Source of the DNA: Sutcliffiella horikoshii
GTDB lineage: Bacteria > Bacillota > Bacilli > Bacillales > Bacillaceae_I
NCBI GenBank assembly: GCA_001636495.1
Contig: KV440964.1
Location: 4,170,666 to 4,234,665, forward strand
DNA length: 64,000 nucleotides
Direction of reading: 5' to 3'
The position numbers and the translations under genes were made by a program. The notes below the pieces were generated by a model. It saw only the letters and a list, made by a program, of their open reading frames with translations, did not search any database and was not told where the DNA came from. Position 1 is the stretch's first letter. Every line of letters begins with the position of its first letter. Below are positions 25,306-33,067 of this stretch, piece by piece.

Positions 25306-25404
25306 TTTCTCCACTCCTTTGACTAAAAATATGTATTTTTCTTTCCATTACACTTTTTAATATAAACATTCTGCATTATAGGACTATTTTCCTCCCCAAT
25401 AAAA

Positions 25405-25444
25405 AAGTAAGCATCAGAAAAGCTTTGTTTTCCGCTACTTACTT
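25405..25444 (-). terminator. Probable terminator after the HIT-protein gene
   Basis: AAGTAAGC and GCTACTTACTT form the outer stem of a hairpin; the minus strand runs into TTTTTTATT. It is 125 bases past the stop codon. Confidence 0.6.
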
Positions 25445-25568
25445 ATAATAAAGAAGGTATTCCTTCCAGCTATATAAAATTATTTAAGTCCTTTTATTTA
25501 GTACTAAATGAATAACCTTCTGAATCTGTAAGATAGTCTGAGTTTGTTTCGTCATAAGTAACACTTCA

Positions 25569-26024
25569 TCATAGCAGGCAACCTTTCCTTATTTCCTCAA
25601 TTGCCTCTACCATCCTCCCGCTAACCCGCTCCAACTCCCTAACATCCACTTTCCCAACATCTTCCTCCCTATAAAAATCCCCAAACCATTGCCCCTCATA
25701 CCTCGGAACCACATGCATATGGTAATGAGTCAGTTCATTAAACACCCCACCATTTTGGTTAATGGTAATGCCGTCCGGTTGGTAGAGGCGCTTCAATGCT
25801 TTGGATATTAATATAGAAGCTTTCATAATGGCATTGGCGGTTTCGTCATCGAGTTCGTCGACATCTAGGAAATGTTGTTTTGGCAGGATTAGGGTATGTC
25901 CCTCGTTAAACGGGTCGTGGTCTAGGAAGCATGTGACATAGTCATCTTCGTAGACCATATAGATGTCTTCGCTTTTGTTGGCTAATCGACAGCCTAGGCA
26001 GTCTTCATGTGTCACTTTCCTCAC
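25569..26024 (-). CDS. HIT-family nucleotide-binding hydrolase
   Basis: 151 residues. The histidine triad is HYHMHVVP near residue 98, preceded by the family features FLDHDPFNEGHTLILPKQHF and NGGVFNELTHYH. Such proteins hydrolyse nucleotide phosphoramidates or dinucleotides. CLGC at the start resembles the zinc-knuckle end of some members. The start is a GTG after GAAGGTGAAGGG. Confidence 0.9.
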   Translation of the reverse strand: MRKVTHEDCLGCRLANKSEDIYMVYEDDYVTCFLDHDPFNEGHTLILPKQHFLDVDELDDETANAIMKASILISKALKRLYQPDGITINQNGGVFNELTHYHMHVVPRYEGQWFGDFYREEDVGKVDVRELERVSGRMVEAIEEIRKGCLL

Positions 26025-26048
26025 CCCTTCACCTTCAAAATAAATCCT

Positions 26049-26624
26049 TTATCCCCCAACACCTTTACTAAAATACTCCCCCTCCAAAATCCCATAAATT
26101 GCGCAATCCTTATACTGACCTTTGGAATTCCGGATCATATCTCTCACAATCCCCTCTTGCACCATCCCCGCCTTGCTCATGATGCGGCCAGACGCCGGGT
26201 TGTCGGTGTTGTGTGCAGCAGCGATTTTATGAAGATTCATGTGCCGAAAGCCAAATTCAATCACGGCTCGCAGCGCTTCCGTGCCATACCCCTGATTCCA
26301 CCAGCGGTAACCGAGGGAATAACTCACCTCGCAATTTCCAGTCGCCTCTTCAAAGTCATACAAATCAATCTCGCCAATCAGCTCTCCACTACCCTTCAAC
26401 TTCACTGCCCAATAACAAAAATCTTCCTTCTCATATTGCGACACAATATTGGCCACTCTCTTCACTGTCTGCGAAACGGCCGTATGTGCCGCACTCACTC
26501 GATTGTCCGTCACCCGCTCATCTGAAACCCAGTGATCAAACACCTTCTGGGCATCACCGAGCTCAAATTTTTCCAGGATTAATCGTTCTGTTTCTAGCTT
26601 TGGTGTTCCGATGTATGTAATCAC
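26049..26624 (-). CDS. GNAT acetyltransferase, RimJ/RimL type
   Basis: 191 residues. LETERLILEKFELGDAQKVF at the start, SYSLGYRWWNQGYGTEALRA as the acetyl-CoA loop and HNTDNPASGRIMSKAGM as the late helix are the pattern of the RimJ/RimL group, which acetylates ribosomal-protein or other N-termini. GTG start after GGAAGGTG. It lies 24 bases from the HIT gene on the same strand. Confidence 0.9.
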   Translation of the reverse strand: MITYIGTPKLETERLILEKFELGDAQKVFDHWVSDERVTDNRVSAAHTAVSQTVKRVANIVSQYEKEDFCYWAVKLKGSGELIGEIDLYDFEEATGNCEVSYSLGYRWWNQGYGTEALRAVIEFGFRHMNLHKIAAAHNTDNPASGRIMSKAGMVQEGIVRDMIRNSKGQYKDCAIYGILEGEYFSKGVGG

Positions 26625-26639
26625 TTTGCACCTTCCCCC

Positions 26640-27431
26640 TTAAAAACACTGCAACGTAAACCTCACCCGGTCAAACCGCTTCTCCCTCAAGTCCTCTTTA
26701 TCCATACAGAAGTACAGCATGCCACTATCTCCCCACATGACACCCAGGTCCTCTTCATCCGAATCAATTTGGAACAATAGCACAGGATCCTTCCCCTTCT
26801 CAAAAAGTTCCTCAAACACATCATTTTGGATATTCATCGGCTCACCCAGCATATAATGCGCCGGCACAATATTACCATCCTCGTCCTCCGGCTGGATCAG
26901 CTCCTGGCGGAAATTAAAATAATTCTCCTCTTCCTCTTCATCCGAAAAATCCAGGTTCTCAGCATTCTCAGAGAGCGTCACCATCGGCTCAAAGGACAGT
27001 TGAAATGCTGGAATAGCACCAAATTCAGTCCTACTACTTGGACTTTCCTTCCTCTCCAACTCCCCCATGTCCCCATCAAAATAAAGCACCTTAAAGCATC
27101 CCTCATCCTCTTTAAATCCCCAAGGTTGCTCTAACGCCTCATAAAATAAATACAAAATGCCGCTCTCAGGCAACAAATTATCTTTGTCATAGGGTTTTGC
27201 TTCTGACAGATTAACCTGCAACATAAAGGTGAGATAGTCATCACCATAACGAGGAAACTCCCAATCAGCAGGCAAATCTGGGGAACCGCCAATTTTAGAA
27301 GAGCCGAGTTGGATCTCCTTTTCGTCTAATTTAATTTTGTTTAGTTTGATAGAGTTTTTAAAATTGGCAATGATAGATGACTTATGGTGTGATAGGTCGT
27401 GTTCATTTAGCAATTGCTCGATCTTTTGCAT
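26640..27431 (-). CDS. ywqG: YwqG-like protein (DUF1963)
   Basis: 263 residues with the DUF1963 signature: SSKIGGSPDLPADWEFP, LTFMLQVNLSEAKPYD, GILYLFYEALEQPWGF and the closing LFQIDSDEEDLGVMWGDSGM. Cytosolic, no known enzyme activity. Family identity is clear; function is unknown. Confidence 0.9.
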   Translation of the reverse strand: MQKIEQLLNEHDLSHHKSSIIANFKNSIKLNKIKLDEKEIQLGSSKIGGSPDLPADWEFPRYGDDYLTFMLQVNLSEAKPYDKDNLLPESGILYLFYEALEQPWGFKEDEGCFKVLYFDGDMGELERKESPSSRTEFGAIPAFQLSFEPMVTLSENAENLDFSDEEEEENYFNFRQELIQPEDEDGNIVPAHYMLGEPMNIQNDVFEELFEKGKDPVLLFQIDSDEEDLGVMWGDSGMLYFCMDKEDLREKRFDRVRFTLQCF

Positions 27432-27516
27432 ATAAGATTGCCTCCTAATATGAATACTTTTTTACATACTCCACTTTTCGACAATAGTTTTGAAAATCCT
27501 TTTCTTCCCACTAAAA

Positions 27517-27549
27517 AGAGGAATAGCCATCACTTCGGCTATCCCCCTC
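27517..27549 (-). terminator. Terminator after the symporter gene
   Basis: AGAGGAATAGCC pairs with GGCTATCCCCCTCT; the minus strand continues with TTTTTAG. Confidence 0.75.
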
Positions 27550-27564
27550 TCCCCCAAAGTAAAC

Positions 27565-29088
27565 CTAAGCACTCTCTTTCAAACTCTCCAAAACTTCCTC
27601 AGCATTGTCCGGTTTCTTCGTAAACAAACTAATGACTACTGTGAATAGAGTCGCGACGATAAATCCTGGAACAGCCTCATACGTGATACCAAAGAAATAC
27701 GTGTTCAATAATCCTTTAATATCCGGCAAAAAAGCATATGTCCATTGAGGCTGTTGTTTCACTAGGATCACTGTAATTAATCCTGTGATCATTCCCCAAA
27801 GTACGCCTTGTTTGGATACACCTTTCCAATAGAAAGATAGAAGAAGGGCTGGACCAAAGCAGGCTCCAAGTCCACCAAAGGCGAATAATACCATCCAAAA
27901 TACGAATTCCTGGGCCGTGAATGCAAGGATGAGTGAAAGACCCATAAACACGACGGTCGTGATTCGGCTTAATAATACTAGCTTCTTTTGTGGAAGCTCT
28001 TTATCTTTCCCGATTATTTTTTGATATATATCTCGAATGAAGGCACTGGATCCTACAAGCAATTGACTATCCGCGCTCGACATGATGGCAGCTAACACTG
28101 CGACTAGTAAGAAGCCAAAGAATAATGGATGTAGAATTTCAGACCCTAATGAAAGGAAAACCTGTTCTTGATTTCCGTTTGGCAACATGTTGATATCAGG
28201 AAAGTACGCACGACCAGCCAAACCGATCATCACTGCTCCCCAGCCCATCAAAACATTCCAGACCGAACTGATTAATGCCGCTTGTCTCATTTCTTTGACG
28301 TTTTTAAGGGACATGTATCTTACTAAAATATGAGGGTTACCCGGACTTCCAAATCCAATACCAATTAAGCCGATGATGGCACCGAAACCAAAGGCGAATG
28401 GGCTGATGAATCCGCCGCCTTCCGTATTCATAGCTTCTAAAATTGGTCCAAAGCCACCTAAGCCTATCACCGCTATAGTAGGAAGAAGGACGAGGGAAAC
28501 AAACATAAATCCAGCTTGGATCACGTCGGTTTTACTAACGGCATGGAATCCACCTAACATCGTGTATGCCAATAAAATAAAAGCAGTTAACCACATACCT
28601 ACCGTTGGGGACACACCCATACTCGTAGCAAATGCTCCCCCACCAGCAACTAGCTGACTACCTACATATGCAATCATAAAGAAAATAATAATAATGGCGC
28701 TTACCGCTCTTAAAATATGCTTTTTGTCATTAAAGCGAGTTTCTAAAATATCCGGTACGGTAATGCTACCGGTGTTTTCACTGTACGTTCGGAATCTCTT
28801 CGCCACATAGAAAAACATAAAAACTTCAACGGTAATATAACCAGCGATTGCCCAAACTGCATTAAGACCAGTAGCATAGGCAGTCCCAGTCACCCCAAGG
28901 ACCAACCAGGCACTCCGACCAGAACTTACCGCAGACAATGCAACCGTCCACTTATTTAAGTTCCTACCAGCAAGGAAAAAATCCGTTAACCCTTCTGAAC
29001 TTTTTCTTGAACTAATGAATCCTATTAAAAGAAGACCCACTAAATAAAAGACTAAAATAGTAATTGCAATTGGTTCTACTGTGATCAT
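27565..29088 (-). CDS. putP: Sodium/proline-type symporter (SSS family, PutP/OpuE-like)
   Basis: 507 residues and about 13 membrane helices. SSS signatures: FFLAGRNLNKWTVALSAVSSG with SGRSAWLVLG (substrate and Na site in helix 2), GSPGNPHILVRYMSLKN in the middle and AIMSSADSQLLVGSSAF in helix 8. These residues agree with proline importers PutP or OpuE. The start codon overlaps the stop of a 51-residue membrane-protein gene. Regulation is not evident. Confidence 0.88.
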   Translation of the reverse strand: MITVEPIAITILVFYLVGLLLIGFISSRKSSEGLTDFFLAGRNLNKWTVALSAVSSGRSAWLVLGVTGTAYATGLNAVWAIAGYITVEVFMFFYVAKRFRTYSENTGSITVPDILETRFNDKKHILRAVSAIIIIFFMIAYVGSQLVAGGGAFATSMGVSPTVGMWLTAFILLAYTMLGGFHAVSKTDVIQAGFMFVSLVLLPTIAVIGLGGFGPILEAMNTEGGGFISPFAFGFGAIIGLIGIGFGSPGNPHILVRYMSLKNVKEMRQAALISSVWNVLMGWGAVMIGLAGRAYFPDINMLPNGNQEQVFLSLGSEILHPLFFGFLLVAVLAAIMSSADSQLLVGSSAFIRDIYQKIIGKDKELPQKKLVLLSRITTVVFMGLSLILAFTAQEFVFWMVLFAFGGLGACFGPALLLSFYWKGVSKQGVLWGMITGLITVILVKQQPQWTYAFLPDIKGLLNTYFFGITYEAVPGFIVATLFTVVISLFTKKPDNAEEVLESLKESA

Positions 29089-29240
29089 TGGGAAACACCA
29101 CCTTTTGTATTCATATCATTGGAAATCGAGTTTTTCATCTTTTTATTATCTTTTCTTCCTGTATGTATATAACAAACAACTGCCGTTACCAGTATTAAAA
29201 CCGGTAAACCAATTAAACCGAAAAAGATTTCGAAATTCAT
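29085..29240 (-). CDS. 51-residue membrane protein coupled to the symporter
   Basis: The protein starts NFEIFFGLIGLPVLILVTAV and has one membrane helix and a basic cytosolic tail (HTGRKDNKKMKN). GGGAGGGGGG lies 5 bases before the ATG, and its TGA overlaps the symporter ATG, so it is surely translated. It is comparable in kind to the small accessory proteins found before other sodium-solute symporters (for example YhdT before PanF). It may be a subunit or assembly helper. Confidence 0.75.
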   Translation of the reverse strand: MNFEIFFGLIGLPVLILVTAVVCYIHTGRKDNKKMKNSISNDMNTKGGVSQ

Positions 29241-29440
29241 TTAACTCCCCCCCTCCCTATTTTTTGAAAATTCACATAAAACTATCTTATCTTTTTTATT
29301 CTAGAAAAACAATAATAGAAACATAGAATGGTTATCTTTCACTTTTTAAGTACATCTAGTCTATTTTATTAAAAATTGTCTAGGCTACCAATATTTTCTG
29401 TATTAAAATGGAATAAACACAAAATAAAGGAGCTGGAAAC

Positions 29441-29692
29441 ATGTATAAACATAGAGTTAAAAGTTCTATATCGGTATTAGAGAGCTATCACGAGAAAGCA
29501 AAGCTTGGTGATAGTTTTGAATTCTCGGTGTTCCTGGAGAGTCTTTGTGATTCGCAATGCACTTCATACATATTAGGGAATCTAGGGACCTTGGCAGAAG
29601 TATTGAAGGAAAAGGATGCTTGTTATTTAATTGATCATTTTCAGCACTATGATTATAACGCTGCTCAAGTTCTTGACGAGTTAGTAAAGTGA
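29441..29692 (+). CDS. Hypothetical protein, 83 residues
   Basis: Soluble, helical (VLESYHEKAKLGDSFEFSVF; LGNLGTLAEVLKEKDACYLI), two to three cysteines (CDSQC). AAGGAGC precedes the ATG. It is in one operon with the next gene 28 bases on. No family recognised. Confidence 0.65.
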   Translation: MYKHRVKSSISVLESYHEKAKLGDSFEFSVFLESLCDSQCTSYILGNLGTLAEVLKEKDACYLIDHFQHYDYNAAQVLDELVK

Positions 29693-29720
29693 AATATTTT
29701 TATAAAAGGGAGAAGATAAA

Positions 29721-30104
29721 ATGGTAGTTTCAGCGCAAACAGATCACACTTATAAATTTAATGTCAATAACACCACTCTGATTATCACCGACAAGTCCTA
29801 TGCGGGTTGCTTTCGCAAGTTTTGGGATTACTTCATGACCTATGATTTAGACAGAACCGTTAAGACAATTGAAACTGCAGGAATACGCACAAGCGAAACT
29901 GATTTGTTCATTGCCAAAAACGGTTCAAAAAAGAAAAACATCCCGCTCAAAGAAGGATGTTGGATTTATACACATTTAACTCCACAATTAATGGAACGTG
30001 CATACGAGAAATTCGTTTTGGAATGGAATCAAGAACCAGAAAAAACGGTATTAGAATCCAATGGTTATGATGAAAGAAAAGCTTGGGTAAGAGAATATTT
30101 GTAA
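29721..30104 (+). CDS. Hypothetical protein, 127 residues
   Basis: Soluble, mixed alpha/beta (YKFNVNNTTLIITDKSYAGC; FRKFWDYFMTYDLDRTVKTI; GCWIYTHLTPQLMERAYEKF). AAAGGGAG precedes the ATG and a terminator follows at 30138. Together with the 83-residue gene it forms a two-gene unit next to the restriction genes; small pairs in such islands are sometimes toxin-antitoxin or immunity units, which I cannot show here. Confidence 0.65.
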   Translation: MVVSAQTDHTYKFNVNNTTLIITDKSYAGCFRKFWDYFMTYDLDRTVKTIETAGIRTSETDLFIAKNGSKKKNIPLKEGCWIYTHLTPQLMERAYEKFVLEWNQEPEKTVLESNGYDERKAWVREYL

Positions 30105-30137
30105 GAAACTAAAACTTAAAGAAATATAGTACGTAAA

Positions 30138-30163
30138 ACAACTCTCAGCGATAAGAGTTGTTT
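30138..30163 (+). terminator. Terminator after the two small genes
   Basis: ACAACTCT and AGAGTTGT form the stem around CAGCGATA, followed by TTTAT. Confidence 0.75.
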
Positions 30164-30237
30164 ATACATTCTACTTATAGTTGGAAGCAATATAACCAGC
30201 AGTTTTAAAAAACCTTGTGGCCACTTCCTTATTTAGC

Positions 30238-31131
30238 TTAGAGTATTACCTTCTGTAAATTTAATTTATCCTCAACTCGAATGTATCGAATGAGGTTTTC
30301 TCCTTTAGGAGACGGACCAATACATTTGAAAATCCCTACAAAGCGGTAGCGGTTGAACCCTAAGTTATCTTTGTATTTGGCAAACACAGCTCTTTTGGAA
30401 CTTTGATTAATTTCGTTTTGATAGGAAACTTTCCTTGCCTCGACAATTTGTTGATCTTGGTGGGACTCGTCAATATAAGACCAATCTTGGCCCAGGAAGT
30501 TAATCCATCCCCCAGCCATTGATTTAGTTTCTCCATTAATCACTATTGATAGCTTTGGACACCACAACCACATTTTGTCTTTAATTCTAAAATAACTTTT
30601 CTGATACGCTTTCGCATTTTTCCCGAACAAAGTATTGGCTATATCCTTGATGTTCATAAAAGAAACGTCATCATAAATTGATAGATATTCTTTCTGCTTT
30701 AACTGTTCTAGCTCTTCTTCATATGTATACCATTTCATTGAGGCAACTGCAGCCCTTTCCTGGATTACCTCAACGATATCTTCTACTCTATTATTTATTT
30801 CTTCTATACTTTGAGTAGCGTCAATTCTCATACACAAAAAATCCTCTATCGCTTCCTCACTGACCGCCGAAATAATATCATCCATTCGCAAGTTATCCGC
30901 TAACTCATTACTTTGATGATATGCCTCATCTACCTCCACACCAATATGTAACTGAGGAAAATAGAGATCCATTAACGCATGGGTACCATTTTCACGCTTC
31001 ACATACTGCTGACTCACAGGCTTAATATCAATATTGTCCAGCTTATGCCATATTGCCGTTAAAATATAATTTTCATAATCCTTTCTTTTCGTACGTGAAA
31101 ATGTTTTCACTAAATAGTCACGTTTATTCAT
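30238..31131 (-). CDS. PvuRts1I/AbaSI-like modification-dependent endonuclease
   Basis: 297 residues. The N-terminal Vsr-like nuclease domain carries the family sequence KRKDYENYILTAIWHKL, PVSQQYVKRENG, then D55 in ALMDLYF and E66-x-D68-E69 ... H72 in VEVDEAYHQ. The C-terminal half (KSYFRIKDKMWLWCPKLSI; KSMAGGWINFLGQDWSYI; NRYRFVGIFKCIG) fits the SRA-like domain that flips out 5-hydroxymethyl- or glucosylhydroxymethyl-cytosine. Such enzymes cut modified phage DNA such as that of T-even phages. It is the first of three nuclease-type genes in a row on this strand. Recognition is by pattern from memory, so the modification preference is untested. Confidence 0.82.
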   Translation of the reverse strand: MNKRDYLVKTFSRTKRKDYENYILTAIWHKLDNIDIKPVSQQYVKRENGTHALMDLYFPQLHIGVEVDEAYHQSNELADNLRMDDIISAVSEEAIEDFLCMRIDATQSIEEINNRVEDIVEVIQERAAVASMKWYTYEEELEQLKQKEYLSIYDDVSFMNIKDIANTLFGKNAKAYQKSYFRIKDKMWLWCPKLSIVINGETKSMAGGWINFLGQDWSYIDESHQDQQIVEARKVSYQNEINQSSKRAVFAKYKDNLGFNRYRFVGIFKCIGPSPKGENLIRYIRVEDKLNLQKVIL

Positions 31132-31160
31132 GATGTCCTCCTAAGCAAATGTTTATAGCA

Positions 31161-31589
31161 CTAAGCCCAAATTAATTTTTCTGTAGAAACTTCTCTGTCA
31201 ATTAATCCTCTTCTTCCGTGACTCACTACTTCTAAAGCCATTCTACCTGAATAATATCTAGTGCAGCTTGTATTCTCACAAGGATGATGCCATAGTACCA
31301 ATAGGGACTCTACATCTGATAGCCTTTTGGCAGAGAATCTACCACCCTCAGAGTTTACTAATACTCCAACTCTGATTATAATTCTACCTTTAATATTACA
31401 AAACCACTTCTTATCATGCTCACTTATCCTCTGCCAAAAGCTCCTAGTTGTTTTTCCAATATACAAAAGCGTTTGCTTATTACCATAAATCCTATATATT
31501 GCATAAACCCCATAATTAGTAGAGATCTCTTTAGTAAAAAAATGCTGAAGGCTATGAGGGCCGTACCAATTAATATGAGCAGTTTCCAC
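31161..31589 (-). CDS. GIY-YIG endonuclease-fold protein
   Basis: 142 residues. GVYAIYRI ... LLYIGKTTRSFWQR is the GIY-YIG core with the Arg two turns on, and E in LSDVESLLVLWHHP fits the metal-binding Glu. There is no extra DNA-binding domain. It lies 29 bases from the modified-DNA endonuclease gene and probably shares its transcript. Confidence 0.8.
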   Translation of the reverse strand: METAHINWYGPHSLQHFFTKEISTNYGVYAIYRIYGNKQTLLYIGKTTRSFWQRISEHDKKWFCNIKGRIIIRVGVLVNSEGGRFSAKRLSDVESLLVLWHHPCENTSCTRYYSGRMALEVVSHGRRGLIDREVSTEKLIWA

Positions 31590-31644
31590 TTTAAAATCTC
31601 CTTTTCAAAATAACTTTTTTAGAATTACGAAGGAAGAATAATAG

Positions 31645-32595
31645 TTAGCTCCCTGTCGAATGTTTCTGTATGTATTCAATCCACCTTACCAGATACTCTC
31701 TATCCTTCTCATACCATTGAGAGCATAATAAGTATGTAGCACTATTAATAGTAATTGGCTTCTTATAATACCTGCTGTAACCTTTACCATCACTTTTCTG
31801 GTTAATTATGTTTTGCGAGTGATCAATAGCTTTTAGCACCGGGAAGTTTAGGTTGAATGTTTTCTTTGAGTAGTTATTGGTTTGTAATAGTTTAATAACA
31901 TCTTCACTTATTAAGTTACTTTCAAGCACAGCTCTTAATTGGGTTTGAGCTATAATACCAATTTTAAGCTTATTGTTCTCCGAAACTTTAGTTGGATCTA
32001 GTGGTAGGACTACAACTTTCCCTCTTTCTTTCTCCAAAATACCTTGAGCAATCTTATTCTTTATCTCATCAGAAAGAATTTGACTTTCTTGCATTAATTG
32101 ATGAAGTCTTTCACAGTTTTTCCAATGAGCTTCCCAAAGTTCCCTGCCAACCAACTCTTCAAAATCTATCATTGTCGGATTACTCCAAGCTTCAAACTTT
32201 TCTAAACTCTGGATGATTCTATCTAAATTGACAATGCCCCGTGTTTTTGGTGATAGTTTCGCATCACTTAGTATCCAAGTCTTCCAATGTTTGTTTCCTT
32301 TTGATTGATTGCACTTTCCGCATGCAGGAACGAGGTTATGTATTTCTGATATATATCCAGTTGGCCTTTTCTTCATTATTAAAGGTCGAAAATGATCCCA
32401 TTCAGTATGTGGATTTCTACAGTAGGCACACTTCGCATCGCCTTCCATCTCTAAGATCCTTAGAACTTCATTAATCTCTTCTTGTTTAGGCATAATGCAA
32501 GGGATTATACCATTTACAAAAGCATTTGTTATACTTGATGACCTTCCTGTAATCTTCACTGGATTGGGCATTTGAAACATTAAATCTATACTCAT
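31645..32595 (-). CDS. HNH endonuclease
   Basis: 316 residues from an ATG at 32595 (TTGGAGGATCAC upstream). The HNH motif with zinc cysteines is near residues 40-95: CAYCRNPHTEWDHFRPL, then IHNLVPACGKCNQSKGNKHW. The rest is helical and basic and may recognise DNA; near the end there is SRYYKKPITINSATY. It could be a restriction nuclease working with the two genes that follow. Confidence 0.85.
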   Translation of the reverse strand: MSIDLMFQMPNPVKITGRSSSITNAFVNGIIPCIMPKQEEINEVLRILEMEGDAKCAYCRNPHTEWDHFRPLIMKKRPTGYISEIHNLVPACGKCNQSKGNKHWKTWILSDAKLSPKTRGIVNLDRIIQSLEKFEAWSNPTMIDFEELVGRELWEAHWKNCERLHQLMQESQILSDEIKNKIAQGILEKERGKVVVLPLDPTKVSENNKLKIGIIAQTQLRAVLESNLISEDVIKLLQTNNYSKKTFNLNFPVLKAIDHSQNIINQKSDGKGYSRYYKKPITINSATYLLCSQWYEKDREYLVRWIEYIQKHSTGS

Positions 32596-32676
32596 GTGAT
32601 CCTCCAAATCATTTCAAAAAGTAGTTTATTCTATTAAAATTCTACAAAAATCTACACTATCCTTTATTTTCCACAA

Positions 32677-32705
32677 TAAAAAGACATGCGTAAACATGTC
32701 TTTTT
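32677..32705. terminator. Two-way terminator hairpin
   Basis: AAAAAGACATG and CATGTCTTTTT form a perfect stem around CGTAAA, at the end of the pyrophosphohydrolase gene. Confidence 0.85.
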
Positions 32706-32714
32706 ACCTAATGA

Positions 32715-33038
32715 TTAATCTTCCACTTCAACCAAAAACACCTTCTCCTCAAACCCACCACGCTTCTCAGCCTTTTCCCGACGAACCTTCTCTACTTCTT
32801 CCATAGAAGACCCATGGTAACCTGCTAGCGCCCGAACAATTTCTAAAAGATCCGCGAGTTCCTCCACAGCTTCCTCATTCGTATCCGCTGCACAGTACTC
32901 ATCAAGTTCCTCATAGCTCTTCAACTTGAGATACTTTATGTAATCTTCATCACTCAAAACTTTAGCCGTATATCTCTTCCCTGTTCCTTCAATTATCTGT
33001 GGAATTTTGTCCCGGACTAGTTTGTTGTAAACCGGCAT
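32715..33038 (-). CDS. MazG-like NTP/PRA pyrophosphohydrolase
   Basis: 107 residues. VYNKLVRDKIPQII at the start, then KSYEELDEYCAA and EEAVEELADLLEIVRAL give the E-x-x-E ... E-x-x-D metal-binding pattern of the all-alpha NTP pyrophosphatases. The ATG at 33038 is 8 bases after AGGAGG. A house-cleaning enzyme that may hydrolyse non-canonical NTPs; its place behind the McrBC-like pair may be chance. Confidence 0.85.
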   Translation of the reverse strand: MPVYNKLVRDKIPQIIEGTGKRYTAKVLSDEDYIKYLKLKSYEELDEYCAADTNEEAVEELADLLEIVRALAGYHGSSMEEVEKVRREKAEKRGGFEEKVFLVEVED

Positions 33039-33067
33039 TAGCATTCCTCCTAAAAATCAAAAAGCGT

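Noticed and set aside
25445-25568. A 23-codon frame after the HIT gene
   Set aside because: No ribosome site and no protein-like pattern; treated as 3' untranslated sequence.
26213-26620. Long plus-strand frames opposite the GNAT gene
   Set aside because: The minus strand holds a complete, motif-bearing acetyltransferase; the plus frames lack ribosome sites and look like antisense artefacts.
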